Shown here in pieces: positions 1-8,443 of a stretch of 64,000 bases of DNA (within the stretch, counting starts at the first letter, position 1; each line of letters begins with the position of its first letter). The DNA comes from DASYML01 sp036009045. Its GTDB lineage: Bacteria > Acidobacteriota > Blastocatellia > Pyrinomonadales > Pyrinomonadaceae. Location: positions 5,665-69,664 of the forward strand of contig DASYML010000008.1 of the NCBI GenBank assembly GCA_036009045.1, read 5' to 3'. The position numbers and the translations under genes were made by a program. A model generated the notes under the pieces. It was not told the origin of the DNA and did not search any database. It worked only from the letters and a program-made list of their open reading frames with translations.

Positions 1-1
1 C

Positions 2-37
2 GAAGTCTACGACGCAGAAGGCAAGCCCGTGCAATAG
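2..37 (+). CDS. 3' end of an unidentified CDS (partial)
   Basis: The first bases read in frame as EVYDAEGKPVQ followed by TAG. This looks like the end of a plus-strand gene cut by the window edge, because it stops just before a block of intergenic repeats. Only eleven codons are visible, so no function can be proposed. It could also be chance. Confidence 0.35.
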   Translation, partial: EVYDAEGKPVQ

Positions 38-47
38 CAAGGCAGTA

Positions 48-395
48 ACATCCCCGTAGGGGATGAAGATGAGAGCCGGGGGCAAGCGTCAGCGTTGCCC
101 CGGTCAAGATAGAGTTCGACCCTGAAGGGGTCGCATATTCAACGTTGAATGTGCGACCCCTTCAGGGTCGAACTCTATCTTGGACTATAGCGGTTCTCAA
201 TTGGATGCGAGCATTGCGGCAAGCGTCCTTGTCAGTCCCGCCTGCTTAAGCTGGGCGGGTCGTGGCTGAGCAAGGAAACCCGCCCGGCTTAAGCAGGCGG
301 GACTGACACGTAGTCGCACTCAATTGCAAGCCTCTATAATAACCGGGGGGTGCTCACGGCTCTCATATTCATCCCCTCGCGGGGATGTTCCCTCA
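48..395. repeat. Composite inverted repeat (family C) split by a family A element
   Basis: The left arm begins with a short hairpin (CATCCCCGTAGGGGATG) followed by GAGAGCCGGGGGCA. It continues into a near-perfect 40-base inverted repeat around GACCCTGAAGGGGTCGCA (about 108-182). The matching right arm (GGCTCTCAT, then a CATCCCC/GGGGATG hairpin) appears only at about 355-395, after the 153-base family A element. So family A appears to have inserted into family C. Related family C copies lie near 54.4 kb and 60.1 kb. Confidence 0.75.
186..338 (+). mobile_element. MITE-like palindromic element, family A, copy 1
   Basis: Non-coding element of about 153 bases starting TATAGCGGTT. Its core is two arms of about 30 bases, GTCAGTCCCGCCTGCTTAAG and its complement, separated by a short loop. 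Copies 2 (5573-5722, opposite orientation) and 3 (36185-36337, same orientation, nearly identical) share ends and core. The terminal inverted repeat (TATAGCGG / CCGCTATA) and absence of coding capacity fit a miniature element moved in trans. The right end of this copy is slightly degenerate (CCTCTATA). Confidence 0.75.
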
Positions 396-419
396 CCCTC
401 ATGGCTTTCCACAGGTTCT

Positions 420-3400
420 CTATGGTGTCGGCGATGGCGCGGGGGTCTGCGACGGTACAGGCGCGCTGTTGCTCGTGTTTGAAGTTGCGGGCGAGGCTGG
501 TCCAATTTTCTCATCGAGGCCGTCGAGCGAGCCGTTGGCTTTGCGGTAGAGTGCTTCTATGACGGCGCGGCGCACGGGGTCCGGGCCGCTGCTCTTGTAG
601 CTCTTGTAATAGTAGGTGAGCGCCTCCTGTTGATTGCCGCTGGCCGCGAGCGCCGTGCCCAGATGCCACAGCGCGGCCTGCGATGAGGGAGTGCCTTCCG
701 GCAGCACGCTGACGGCGCGACGCAACCGGACCAGAGCCTCACTCGTCTTATCCTGATTGAACAAAGCTAACCCGGCCAGATCTTCCAGCCGACCGCGAAG
801 GATATTCGAGAGGACGTTGCGCGGGGCTTCTGCGACGTTGGGAGTCCCGCCGCTGGCGATGGCCTGCGCGCGTATCGAGCGCAGTTCGTCCGCCTGGACC
901 GCGATGGTCGAAGTGGAGGCGGTGAGCGCGGCTTCGATGCCGCCGGTCGCCGCTTCCGTCAATTCCAGGACCAGCGGCAAAGCGACTCCGCGTTGGACCA
1001 GTCTGCTCGCCGCGTAGAGTTGACGATAGGCGCGCATGTTGTCTTCGCCCGCCGTGAAATCCTTGATGGCGGCGACCACTTCCGCTTCCTTGATGGCGTC
1101 GCGTTCGCCCTGCGGGTTGAGCGCGAAGCCGAGCGCCAGCAGGCCCTTGAGCATCCGCGCATTGTTAGGAGAGTCCGCCGCGACGGGTTGAAAAATACTG
1201 GCGCGACGTTCGGGCGCGAGCAGTTCTATAAAGTCCGACGCGTGCGCTTGATTACGCCCGGCGAGTTGCGCCTGAATCTCTCCGTCCTTCAAAGCGAAGG
1301 AGCGCGACAATTCTTCCAGAGCCTCTTCGTAGAGACCCGTCGCGGCGAGCACGTTGGCGAGTTCATAATTGAGCGTCGGGAAATGACCGTACTGGCGCGC
1401 GTAACGCAGCGAGCGTTCCGCGTCCAGAGGGCGATTGAGTTGGACCAGTGACCGCGCCATAGCGATGTGTGCCCATGTGTAACGCGGCTCGAAACTCGCG
1501 GCTTGTTGGGCCAACTCAAGACCACGCGCGCCATCTCCATGCGCCGCGTACCAGTAGGCCGCGCCCACCAGCAGCGAGAGATTACGCGGGTCATCCTTGA
1601 GCGCCGCTTCGAGCGACGTTTCCGCCTCCGCCTTCTTGCCCAGATCGAAGAGCGAAAGGACCTCACCGGCGCGCGCGCCCTTGTCCGTGGCGTCTGCCTT
1701 GAGTTGTTCGCGGTAGAGCGCCAGAGCCTCTTCGGGCTTGCCCGTCGCGCGGCGTAAGTCCGCGAGACTCCTTCGCGCGCTTGTCGCCTTCGGTTCGAGT
1801 TCGAGAGCGCGTGCGTACTCCGTCGCCGCATCATCCAGGCGCAGGGCGATGCGTCTGGCCGCGCCCAGAGCAAGGTGCGCCGCAGCCATCTCCGGCGCGA
1901 GTTTGACGGACATTTCCGCGATACGCGCGGCGTCCTCCGCGTCCTCTATGCTGAGATAAAAATCCGCGACGGCGAGCAGACGCTTCGGGTCATCCTTGAC
2001 CTTGTCTTCGACGAGATGCGCTGTCTCGACGGACGCCGCGCGCTCGCCGCGCACGAAGAGATTCAAGGGTATCTCCGAGACGACTTCTGCGAACAACTTG
2101 TCGGACATGCTGGCGGGGCTTTCCGTAATCGCCAGGCGAAACTGTTCGGTCCCGCCCGCCACATCTCCCGCCTTCAACTTCTCATCTCCGAGAGCGGCGC
2201 GCGCGCTGACGATCAATTCCGCCGCGCGTCCCTTGAGCGCAGAAGCGGGATGAGCCTCTATGAAAGCCTTGAGCCTTGTGATGCGCTCGGCGGGCGCGAG
2301 TGCGAGCGCATCATTCAATTCAGACTTATCTGCATCATCGCCCGCCGTCACGCTCGCGCTCTCTTTCGGCGTCGCCTCACTCGCCTTCGCTGTCGCCTCT
2401 CCGGCGTTCACATCAGCTTTAGTGTCAGCCTCTACCTTGGCGTTAGGATCAATCTTGCCAGCATCGTTCCTGACGTTAGCATCATTCTTAACATCCGCAT
2501 CGGTCCCGGCGTTAATATCAGTTTTAGCTTTCGCATTCGTCGGGTTCTTCTCCGTCCTGGCCGTCCGTTTTCCCGGTCCAGCCGTTCCCTTTTTGGCGCG
2601 CGAAGATTTCCTTACGACGGGCGTCTCTTTTTCTGTAGCTGCGGTGCTTGTGTCCGAGACGGGCGCGGCGTTGTTCGTGGCGGGCGCGTCGCTCTGTTTG
2701 ATGGGCGCGTCGGTCTGCGCGACAGGCTCTGCATCTTTCGGCGCGGGGGTCGCAATCGTCCGGCTGGCCGCTTTTCTTTTCCTGCTCGTGGTCGGAGTCG
2801 TTTCCTTCTTTTCTGCGTTCGCTTCCCTGGCCGTCTCAACCGTGGGCGCAGACTCCACGCGCGTGCTCGTCGGACGCGTCACGTTATAAGCATACTTCTC
2901 ATCCATGCCTTCTATGATCAGGCCGCGCTGGACGGCGAGCGTGGAGACTATCGTCTGCACCGCCGTCATCAATCCTTCGCTGAACTTGCCCGCGCTCAAA
3001 GGCGCACGCATGCGGCTGTTCATCTCGCCTATCAGACCGTCCGGCAAGACCGCCGCGAGGGCCTTGTCGAGTTGCGCGAAAGACTTGCGGTCGTCCATCG
3101 AGACGAGCAGTAAGAGCGCCTTCTTCCTGCCGCCCGTGCGCGCGTTGATGCCCCACTCGCGCGCGACCTTGAGCGAATAATCAGAGACATCCTCGCCGCC
3201 CGTCGTCTTGACCGTCACGACCGCAACATCTATCCCCGCCTGCTCCTTCAGACCCGTGAGCATCGCCTCCAGGCGCTTGTCCGTCTCCGTCTCGATAATC
3301 GCCGCGAAATCGTTGACGTGACCATCAAGCGCCGGAACAGAAGATTGAGACTCCCCCTGCGCTCGCGCGAGCGGCGCACCCGTCCAGAGCACCAGCGCGA

Positions 3401-3485
3401 AAGCGAGCGCGAACAGAGAAACGAAGGCGAAGCGATAGTGTGATTTCAATAAACGAAACATGGCTTTAATAATCAGACCTTCCAA
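420..3485 (-). CDS. Secreted TPM-domain / TPR repeat protein
   Basis: Residues 1-43 form a signal peptide with a long hydrophobic core ending LARAQ. Residues about 50-195 match the TPM fold (the PF04536 pattern: a D-x-A-x-I opening, KKALLLLVSMDDRKSF, then LIGEMNSRMR). TPM proteins are membrane or periplasmic proteins linked to repair or stress. About 190 residues of low-complexity K/A/T/D-rich linker follow, then TPR-like helical repeats to about residue 970, and a proline/serine-rich tail. The start taken here is TTG at 3485, which has AAGGGA eight bases upstream. ATG at 3461 is the alternative and also leaves a full signal peptide. The long disordered linker joining TPM to TPRs is unusual. 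Function is inferred to be envelope-located scaffolding; the substrate is unknown. Confidence 0.8.
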   Translation of the reverse strand: MEGLIIKAMFRLLKSHYRFAFVSLFALAFALVLWTGAPLARAQGESQSSVPALDGHVNDFAAIIETETDKRLEAMLTGLKEQAGIDVAVVTVKTTGGEDVSDYSLKVAREWGINARTGGRKKALLLLVSMDDRKSFAQLDKALAAVLPDGLIGEMNSRMRAPLSAGKFSEGLMTAVQTIVSTLAVQRGLIIEGMDEKYAYNVTRPTSTRVESAPTVETAREANAEKKETTPTTSRKRKAASRTIATPAPKDAEPVAQTDAPIKQSDAPATNNAAPVSDTSTAATEKETPVVRKSSRAKKGTAGPGKRTARTEKNPTNAKAKTDINAGTDADVKNDANVRNDAGKIDPNAKVEADTKADVNAGEATAKASEATPKESASVTAGDDADKSELNDALALAPAERITRLKAFIEAHPASALKGRAAELIVSARAALGDEKLKAGDVAGGTEQFRLAITESPASMSDKLFAEVVSEIPLNLFVRGERAASVETAHLVEDKVKDDPKRLLAVADFYLSIEDAEDAARIAEMSVKLAPEMAAAHLALGAARRIALRLDDAATEYARALELEPKATSARRSLADLRRATGKPEEALALYREQLKADATDKGARAGEVLSLFDLGKKAEAETSLEAALKDDPRNLSLLVGAAYWYAAHGDGARGLELAQQAASFEPRYTWAHIAMARSLVQLNRPLDAERSLRYARQYGHFPTLNYELANVLAATGLYEEALEELSRSFALKDGEIQAQLAGRNQAHASDFIELLAPERRASIFQPVAADSPNNARMLKGLLALGFALNPQGERDAIKEAEVVAAIKDFTAGEDNMRAYRQLYAASRLVQRGVALPLVLELTEAATGGIEAALTASTSTIAVQADELRSIRAQAIASGGTPNVAEAPRNVLSNILRGRLEDLAGLALFNQDKTSEALVRLRRAVSVLPEGTPSSQAALWHLGTALAASGNQQEALTYYYKSYKSSGPDPVRRAVIEALYRKANGSLDGLDEKIGPASPATSNTSNSAPVPSQTPAPSPTP

Positions 3486-3536
3486 TTGGCATTCCCTTGA
3501 TTGTTATTCCGCACCCGAATCTATTGTAACCTGACA

Positions 3537-3630
3537 ACTCACCACCGCAGACATAGAGGACGCACAGAGTTATTGAACGCTCAACTCTCTGTGCTGACTC
3601 TGTGCGCTCTGTGTCTGCGGTGGTGAATAC
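3537..3630. repeat. Family B palindrome (CACCACCGCAGACA...), copy 1
   Basis: Inverted repeat whose arms read CACCACCGCAGACATAGAGG and its complement, with alternating CACAGAG/CTCTGTG words. It lies between the phosphatase 3' end and the upstream region of the TPM/TPR gene. Six good copies and one degenerate copy occur in the window, all between genes or at gene ends. The transcript would fold into a long hairpin. Confidence 0.8.
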
Positions 3631-3652
3631 TTCTCTCCATTACCCTGAACTT

Positions 3653-5512
3653 TTATCGCGGCTTCTCAATCGTGCTGAAGGCTTCTGTGAGCACGCGGCC
3701 CACGGAGTTGCTCGGAGCCTGGACGCGCAGGAGGGCGGCGAGCGTCGGGGCGATGTCGGAGGGCATCGCGGATTGCTTGTAACGTCCGGGAGTGATGCCG
3801 CCTCCCATAATCATGACGGGCACATGCGTGTCATAGGAATAGGGCGAGCCGTGCGTCGCCAGCACAGGAGAGTCCAGCAGGTATTTGAAAGGCTCGTAGA
3901 CGAAGACGACATCACCGCTGCGTCTGGCGTAGAAACCGTGCAGAACGCGGCGCGCTAAAGGGTCTGCGGGCGAGACCGCGCCGCGCTCTAGCTGCGCGCG
4001 TGTGAAATACCTGCGGATGCCGGGCACGGTCATCGCCGCTTCGCCCCCGACGCGCTCGATTTCTTCCATCTCAACTCCGTCGCGCTTGAGTGCGACCGTG
4101 TTGAAATAAACGTTGTCGTTGAAGAAGGCGTCCTTGAATTTATCCCCCTCCTTGTATTTGAGAATATAGTCTGCGGTCGGGTCCGGCTGCGCGTTCTTAG
4201 GATTGTAGCGCGCCGTGAGGGCCAGATGAATCGCGCGCAGGACATCCACGCTCTGGATGCGCCCGCCCGGCAGGCCCAACATGTTCGAGTGCTCTGGAAT
4301 CGGCGCGACGCCGTGATCTGCCGTGAAGGCGACGACTGTTTTGCCGAGGCCGACGCGCGTGTTAATGAAATCGAGCAACGCGGCTATTTGACGGTCAACG
4401 CGCAGGGTCGCGTCCATGACCTCCTGACTGTATGGCCCGAAGCGATGGCCGACGTAGTCGTTGGCGGAAAAGCTAACGGTCAGCACATCCGTCTCTTCGT
4501 CCTCGCCCAGATGCTCATTCGTGATCGCCTCTTTGGCGAAGTCAACGAGCAGGTCGTTGGAGAAAGGCGAGTAGTCGAGCGCTTCATAAAAGTCCTGGCC
4601 GGGGCGCTCAGCACCGCCCTTGATGATGTGAGGGAAACTGTTTGTATCGCCCGGCGCGTCAATCAAACTTTCCCAAAGGGGAGCGTCCGCGCCAGCGCGT
4701 TTCAAATATTCGCTCTCCGGCAACAACCTCTCCCAGCGCGCGCCGAAATATTTATCGGCGGGCCTCTGCGCGTCAAAATTACTGGCCCAGGCAGGGAGTT
4801 GATTAAAGTAGTAATCGGATGAAACCATCGCGCCGCTCTTCGTGCCGAACCAGTAAGAGGCGTTAGCGTGACGCCCTGCGGGCAGGATGGCCGAGCGGTC
4901 CTTGACGGAGATGCCTATGACCTTGGCGCGGTCGTTCGTGGCGAGACGCAACTCGTCGCCGAGGGTCGAGGCCATCAGGCGACGCGGGCTGGACGCGCTC
5001 GCTCCCGCTTCGCCGCCGAGCAGTTTCGTGCTCTCGTCCGAAACGCTCGTCACACGCTTGCCCGTATCACGGTCAAACCAATCGTTGCCGACGATGCCGG
5101 TCTCTGCGGGCCAGGCCCCCGTCATCAGGGTCGCATGACCGGGGGCCGTGTAGGTCGGCATGTGATCGTAATTGGCCTCAGTCCAGAGAGCGCCGTCGCG
5201 CATCAAACGCCGCAGCCCGCCGTCCACGAAGAGATCGCCGAAGCGTTCAAGGTAATCATAACGAAACTGGTCCACCACGATGAGCAGGACCAATCTGGGG
5301 CGTGGCGCGCTCGCCTCGGATTGTTTCGGCGCGGGCGCGGGCGCGGGCGTGCCGCGTCGCGTTTGCGAGACCGTCCCGCTGGCCTGCGTTGTCCGCCCCG
5401 CGCGTGGGCCATGTTGGCCCAGCATATTCCCACCGCCAGACGTGAGACAGACGAGGAGCAGTGAAACGATAAAGCCCCTGAGGCTTGGCCGCGTGTGACG
5501 CACTTGTTTCAT
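3653..5512 (-). CDS. PafA-like secreted alkaline phosphatase (type I phosphodiesterase/NPP superfamily)
   Basis: Periplasmic phosphomonoesterase of the alkaline phosphatase superfamily. From the Met at 5512 the protein is 619 residues, with an N-terminal hydrophobic segment. VVDQFRYDY gives the first metal ligand, YTAPGHATLMTG holds the nucleophile Thr (about residue 122), and GNDWFD the conserved Asn (about 143). A KDR motif matches the Lys/Arg pair that marks PafA-type monoesterases. SANDYVGHRFGP and TADHG supply the remaining Asp/His metal ligands. The open frame extends upstream to 5587, but those codons run into the family A repeat, so the Met at 5512 is preferred. Its shine-dalgarno is weak. 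The likely role is phosphate release from organic phosphates. The family is clear; substrate range is inferred. Confidence 0.88.
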   Translation of the reverse strand: MKQVRHTRPSLRGFIVSLLLVCLTSGGGNMLGQHGPRAGRTTQASGTVSQTRRGTPAPAPAPKQSEASAPRPRLVLLIVVDQFRYDYLERFGDLFVDGGLRRLMRDGALWTEANYDHMPTYTAPGHATLMTGAWPAETGIVGNDWFDRDTGKRVTSVSDESTKLLGGEAGASASSPRRLMASTLGDELRLATNDRAKVIGISVKDRSAILPAGRHANASYWFGTKSGAMVSSDYYFNQLPAWASNFDAQRPADKYFGARWERLLPESEYLKRAGADAPLWESLIDAPGDTNSFPHIIKGGAERPGQDFYEALDYSPFSNDLLVDFAKEAITNEHLGEDEETDVLTVSFSANDYVGHRFGPYSQEVMDATLRVDRQIAALLDFINTRVGLGKTVVAFTADHGVAPIPEHSNMLGLPGGRIQSVDVLRAIHLALTARYNPKNAQPDPTADYILKYKEGDKFKDAFFNDNVYFNTVALKRDGVEMEEIERVGGEAAMTVPGIRRYFTRAQLERGAVSPADPLARRVLHGFYARRSGDVVFVYEPFKYLLDSPVLATHGSPYSYDTHVPVMIMGGGITPGRYKQSAMPSDIAPTLAALLRVQAPSNSVGRVLTEAFSTIEKPR

Positions 5513-5572
5513 ATTTTTCAAATCATTCCAGAAGCGTTCGGATGTTGTTTCCGGCTCAATCGCATGAGTTGA

Positions 5573-5722
5573 TATAGCGGTTTGCAATTGAGTGCGACTA
5601 CGTGTCAGTCCCGCCTGCTTCAGCCGGGCGGGTCATGCTGGACCAGAAACCCGCCCGGCTGAAGCAGGCGGGACTGACCTGACGCTTGCCGCCATGGTCC
5701 CATCTAATTGGGAACCGCTATA
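5573..5722 (-). mobile_element. MITE-like palindromic element, family A, copy 2
   Basis: Starts TATAGCGGTT and ends AACCGCTATA, with arms GTCAGTCCCGCCTGCTTCAG and complement. It is inverted relative to copies 1 and 3. It sits directly upstream of the phosphatase gene, so it may carry or disrupt that gene's promoter. Confidence 0.8.
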
Positions 5723-5749
5723 ATTCGAGCGGCCATGATAACATCAACG

Positions 5750-5892
5750 AAAGGAGAAGGGCGAAAGGTGAAAGGCGAAACCTGAGATAAAGCCTTGCTT
5801 TAAGCTACTTCAAAGCATTAAAATTGAATCACGCCGCAGGGCGTGGCCTCACTTTACTTTCGCCTTTCGCCCTCTCCCTTGCCCCTTAATTC
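5750..5892. repeat. Word-repeat hairpin (GAAAGGCGAAAGG type)
   Basis: The left side is built from GGAGAAGGGCGAAAGGTGAAAG words. The right side, about 90 bases away, is the complement (CTTTCGCCTTTCGCCCTCTC). No coding potential is seen. It belongs to a loose class of intergenic hairpins in this window built from short iterated words. Confidence 0.6.
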
Positions 5893-5911
5893 TTCTCTGG
5901 AGTGTTTTGAA

Positions 5912-6436
5912 GTGAGCGAATTTGACGAAGCATGGGCGCGGGTCCTGGCGGAAGCGGAGCAGCGTGCGCGTGCGAGCGGGCGCGGTGAAGTCGCGGAATA
6001 TCTGGCCCTGCGCGCCACCAACGATCTCGCGCGCAAGGCCGGGATGGACTGGTTGTTCAGTACCTTCACGATGCTCGCGGGTGCGGCCAATCGCGCGGGC
6101 GCGAGCGTCCAGGTCAGCAAACAGGACGGACACCGTTTTCGCGTCGGCGCGGCGACGATGGTCGGCTCGCTGTTGACCTTTCAAATGGGCGTGCGTCAAT
6201 TGTTCGTGGAAGCGGGTTGGCCGCGCGCGCCGCAGGATGGCTTCGTGCGCGGCGGCGGGCTGGCGCTCGCGCACGTCAAACACTTCGGCGACCGCGCGGG
6301 CGATGCGGAGTTGATGCTCGCACGCGGCGCGAACGGCACGCCGCAATGGGTGGTCCTGGAAAAGACGGGAGTACGCACAGTGCTCATGGAAGAGCGCGTG
6401 CGCCGTCACATCGCGCGCTTTCTTGGTCCAGCTTAG
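5912..6436 (+). CDS. Conserved-looking hypothetical protein (174 aa)
   Basis: I do not recognise a family. GTG at 5912 is chosen because GGAG lies nine bases upstream; the longer reading from 5843 passes through the adjacent hairpin repeat. The product begins VSEFDEAWARV. It has an Ala/Arg-rich helical N-terminus, no signal peptide, and a mixed alpha/beta body. The stretch MDWLFSTFTMLAGAANRAG is only moderately hydrophobic, so the protein is probably cytoplasmic. Codon use matches its neighbours. It is a single gene flanked by repeats and a gap, so context gives no clue. Confidence 0.6.
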   Translation: MSEFDEAWARVLAEAEQRARASGRGEVAEYLALRATNDLARKAGMDWLFSTFTMLAGAANRAGASVQVSKQDGHRFRVGAATMVGSLLTFQMGVRQLFVEAGWPRAPQDGFVRGGGLALAHVKHFGDRAGDAELMLARGANGTPQWVVLEKTGVRTVLMEERVRRHIARFLGPA

Positions 6437-6772
6437 ATGCCTCACGATATGCGATAGCGCCTGCACGTTTTGGAAGATGCTGCATCTGAGAAGCGCGTTC
6501 TCAAACAAAACAGAATTGTTCCGCGCCTCATGATGCTCTCTGATTCTGCGCTTCTTTCAGCAGCTTTCACAACTCAATTCATCACTCACAGTTTCCTTTT
6601 CGGCCTCACGGCACAAAGCTTGCCAGCATCGTCTCGCGTAGTCGCGTTCCACCCGCGCAGAGCGTTTCAAAGGTGGCGCGTGAGAAGGTGGCAGACACCC
6701 GCCAGACACCTGTCAAAGATGCTCTGGCGAGGTCGCCTCCGATAAGAAATTTTAGTGAGGAGATAAGAGCTT
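6437..6772. other. Intergenic stretch, nothing recognised
   Basis: About 336 bases without convincing coding potential, hairpin terminator or repeat family member. A 91-codon reading frame at 6470-6745 lacks a ribosome site and has atypical composition. The region presumably contains the promoter of the next gene, but no clear -35/-10 pair stands out. Confidence 0.5.
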
Positions 6773-7369
6773 ATGAAGAGACGAAACAGATTTATCCCGA
6801 CCGTCATCATGGCCGCTCTCGCCGCGCTGTGTCTGCCCGCACTGGCGGCAGCGCAAGGCACATATGACCCCTACGGTCGCCCAGATTACAGGCGCGACCG
6901 CGATGACAACTATCGCCGGAACAACGGTCGTTATGACTTGCGGCAGGTGCGCGACAGCGCGCGCCGGTTGGAGAATGCCAGCGACCGTCTGCAAAAAGAT
7001 TTGGACCGCGCACTGGACCACAGCCGCGTTGATGGGACTCGCCGCGAAGATAATATCAATCGGATGACGAAAGACTTTCATCGCGCGGCGGAGGATTTGA
7101 AGGACCGCTTAGGCGACGGGCGCAACCTCAACCGCAGCGAGAACGAAGCGCGCAGGGTCTTCGACCTGGCCTCTCAGATTGGCCGCATCATCCGGCGCAA
7201 CGCGCTCTATGATAATCGCGTCGCCAACGACTGGTCGCAGGTGCAACAGGAATTGAACATCATCAGCGATGGCTACGGCTATCGTCTCAACGGCTACAAT
7301 AACAACGGCAGGTACAACCCGCGTAACGACAACGACAACGACTACGGGTGGAGACGCTGGCCGAACTAA
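6773..7369 (+). CDS. Small secreted Asp/Arg/Asn-rich protein
   Basis: The start is well supported: a purine-rich GAGGAGATAAGAG precedes ATG. A signal peptide covers residues 1-28 (hydrophobic core, then LALAAAQ-like cleavage). The mature protein is highly charged. It has an N-terminal Y/D/R/N-rich segment, a central amphipathic helical region (about 60-150, RRLENASDRLQKDLDRAL and similar) and a C-terminal Asn/Tyr/Gly-rich tail (NNNGRYNPRNDNDND). No catalytic motif is visible. Such proteins are common in acidobacterial genomes but uncharacterised. A role in the periplasm or as a surface protein is inferred only from the signal peptide. Confidence 0.75.
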   Translation: MKRRNRFIPTVIMAALAALCLPALAAAQGTYDPYGRPDYRRDRDDNYRRNNGRYDLRQVRDSARRLENASDRLQKDLDRALDHSRVDGTRREDNINRMTKDFHRAAEDLKDRLGDGRNLNRSENEARRVFDLASQIGRIIRRNALYDNRVANDWSQVQQELNIISDGYGYRLNGYNNNGRYNPRNDNDNDYGWRRWPN

Positions 7370-7420
7370 TTGGTCCAGAATAATGTTTGCGGGTCGCAAG
7401 TTCGGGACTCGCAGGAAGAC

Positions 7421-7473
7421 GCAAAGCCTCGTCCATCTTTCAAGAGTGGACGAGGCTTTGCGCATTTTAGTTT
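7421..7473 (+). terminator. Rho-independent terminator
   Basis: GCAAAGCCTCGTCCA pairs perfectly with TGGACGAGGCTTTGC across an 11-base loop, followed by CATTTTAGTTTT. It lies between the small secreted protein and rsmI. Confidence 0.85.
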
Positions 7474-7503
7474 TCGCGTTTTGACTGTCGTGTATGCCAG
7501 AAT

Positions 7504-8361
7504 ATGAGCATGACAGGCACGCTCTATATCGTGGCGACGCCCATCGGTAATCTTGAAGACATCACACAGCGCGCCCTGCGTGTGCTTGGCGAAGTCGAAC
7601 TCATCGCCTGCGAGGACACGCGGCGCACTGGCGTCCTGCTCAAACATTACGGCATCAAAACGAAGATGCTCAGTTACCACGAGCACAACGAGCAGGCGCG
7701 TGCCGCCGAACTCTCAGAGATGCTCTTGAGGGGCGCGAGCGTGGCGGTCGTTTCGGATGCGGGCACGCCTGGCATCAGCGATCCGGGCTTTCGTCTCGCG
7801 CGACTGGCGACAGAGATGGGCGCGCGCGTCGTGCCCTTGCCCGGAGCAACGGCCTTCGTCGCGGCGCTCGTCGCATCCGGCCTGCCGACGGATGAATTTT
7901 TCTTCGGCGGCTTTCTGCCCGCCCGCGCGACACAGAGACGCGCGCGCCTTGAGCAGGTACGCAGCCTGCCCTCCACGCTCATCTTTTACGAAGCCCCGCA
8001 TCGCATCGCTGTGACGCTCTCCGATGCGCTTGAAATCTTAGGCGAGCGCGAGGCAGCGGTCGCGCGCGAACTGACCAAGCTGCATGAAGAGATCGTGCGC
8101 GCACCCTTGAGCGAACTGGCCTCGCGCTTTGCCACGGAAGGCGCCGCGCGCGGCGAGATGGTGCTCCTCATTGACCGCGCGGGCGCAGGCGGCGAGGCCG
8201 TCTTGAGAGACACCACGCAGGACATCGCCGCTCGCGTCGCGGCCTTCGAGGAAGAAGGATTGGACCAGCGTGCCGCGCTCAAAAAGGCCGCGCGCGAAAT
8301 GGGCTTGAGCCGCGATGAAGCTTATCGTCGTCTCGTCGCTGAACGCGCGCGTGAGAGATGA
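7504..8361 (+). CDS. rsmI: 16S rRNA (cytidine-1402 2'-O)-methyltransferase RsmI
   Basis: SAM-dependent tetrapyrrole-methylase-fold enzyme that 2'-O-methylates C1402 of 16S rRNA in the decoding centre. The 285-residue length fits the family. Diagnostic blocks are TLYIVATPIGNLEDIT at the N-terminus, ACEDTRRTGVLL, the glycine-rich SAM loop VSDAGTPGISDPG, PLPGATAFVAAL, and YEAPHRI. A C-terminal helical segment (DEAYRRLVAERARER) resembles the usual RsmI tail. It follows a strong terminator, so it has its own promoter. Cytoplasmic. Alternative starts ATG 7504 and ATG 7510 are both possible. Confidence 0.95.
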   Translation: MSMTGTLYIVATPIGNLEDITQRALRVLGEVELIACEDTRRTGVLLKHYGIKTKMLSYHEHNEQARAAELSEMLLRGASVAVVSDAGTPGISDPGFRLARLATEMGARVVPLPGATAFVAALVASGLPTDEFFFGGFLPARATQRRARLEQVRSLPSTLIFYEAPHRIAVTLSDALEILGEREAAVARELTKLHEEIVRAPLSELASRFATEGAARGEMVLLIDRAGAGGEAVLRDTTQDIAARVAAFEEEGLDQRAALKKAAREMGLSRDEAYRRLVAERARER

Positions 8362-8443
8362 TGAAGGACACGCTCAGACTTTTTGATTTTGGAAAATAAC
8401 AGCGCAGAGATGAAAGGCATGGACACGCTGTAAGCAGAATTTT

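Noticed and set aside
1875..3113. Plus-strand 412-codon open frame opposite the TPM/TPR gene
   Set aside because: Arg/Leu-rich shadow of a GC-rich gene with no ribosome site or domain; the minus-strand protein has clear domains.
5513..5587. N-terminal extension of the PafA-like phosphatase
   Set aside because: Partly encoded by the end of a family A element and places 25 polar residues before the signal segment.
6470..6745. 91-codon frame between two genes
   Set aside because: No ribosome site and atypical, Arg-rich, uneven composition; no family resemblance.
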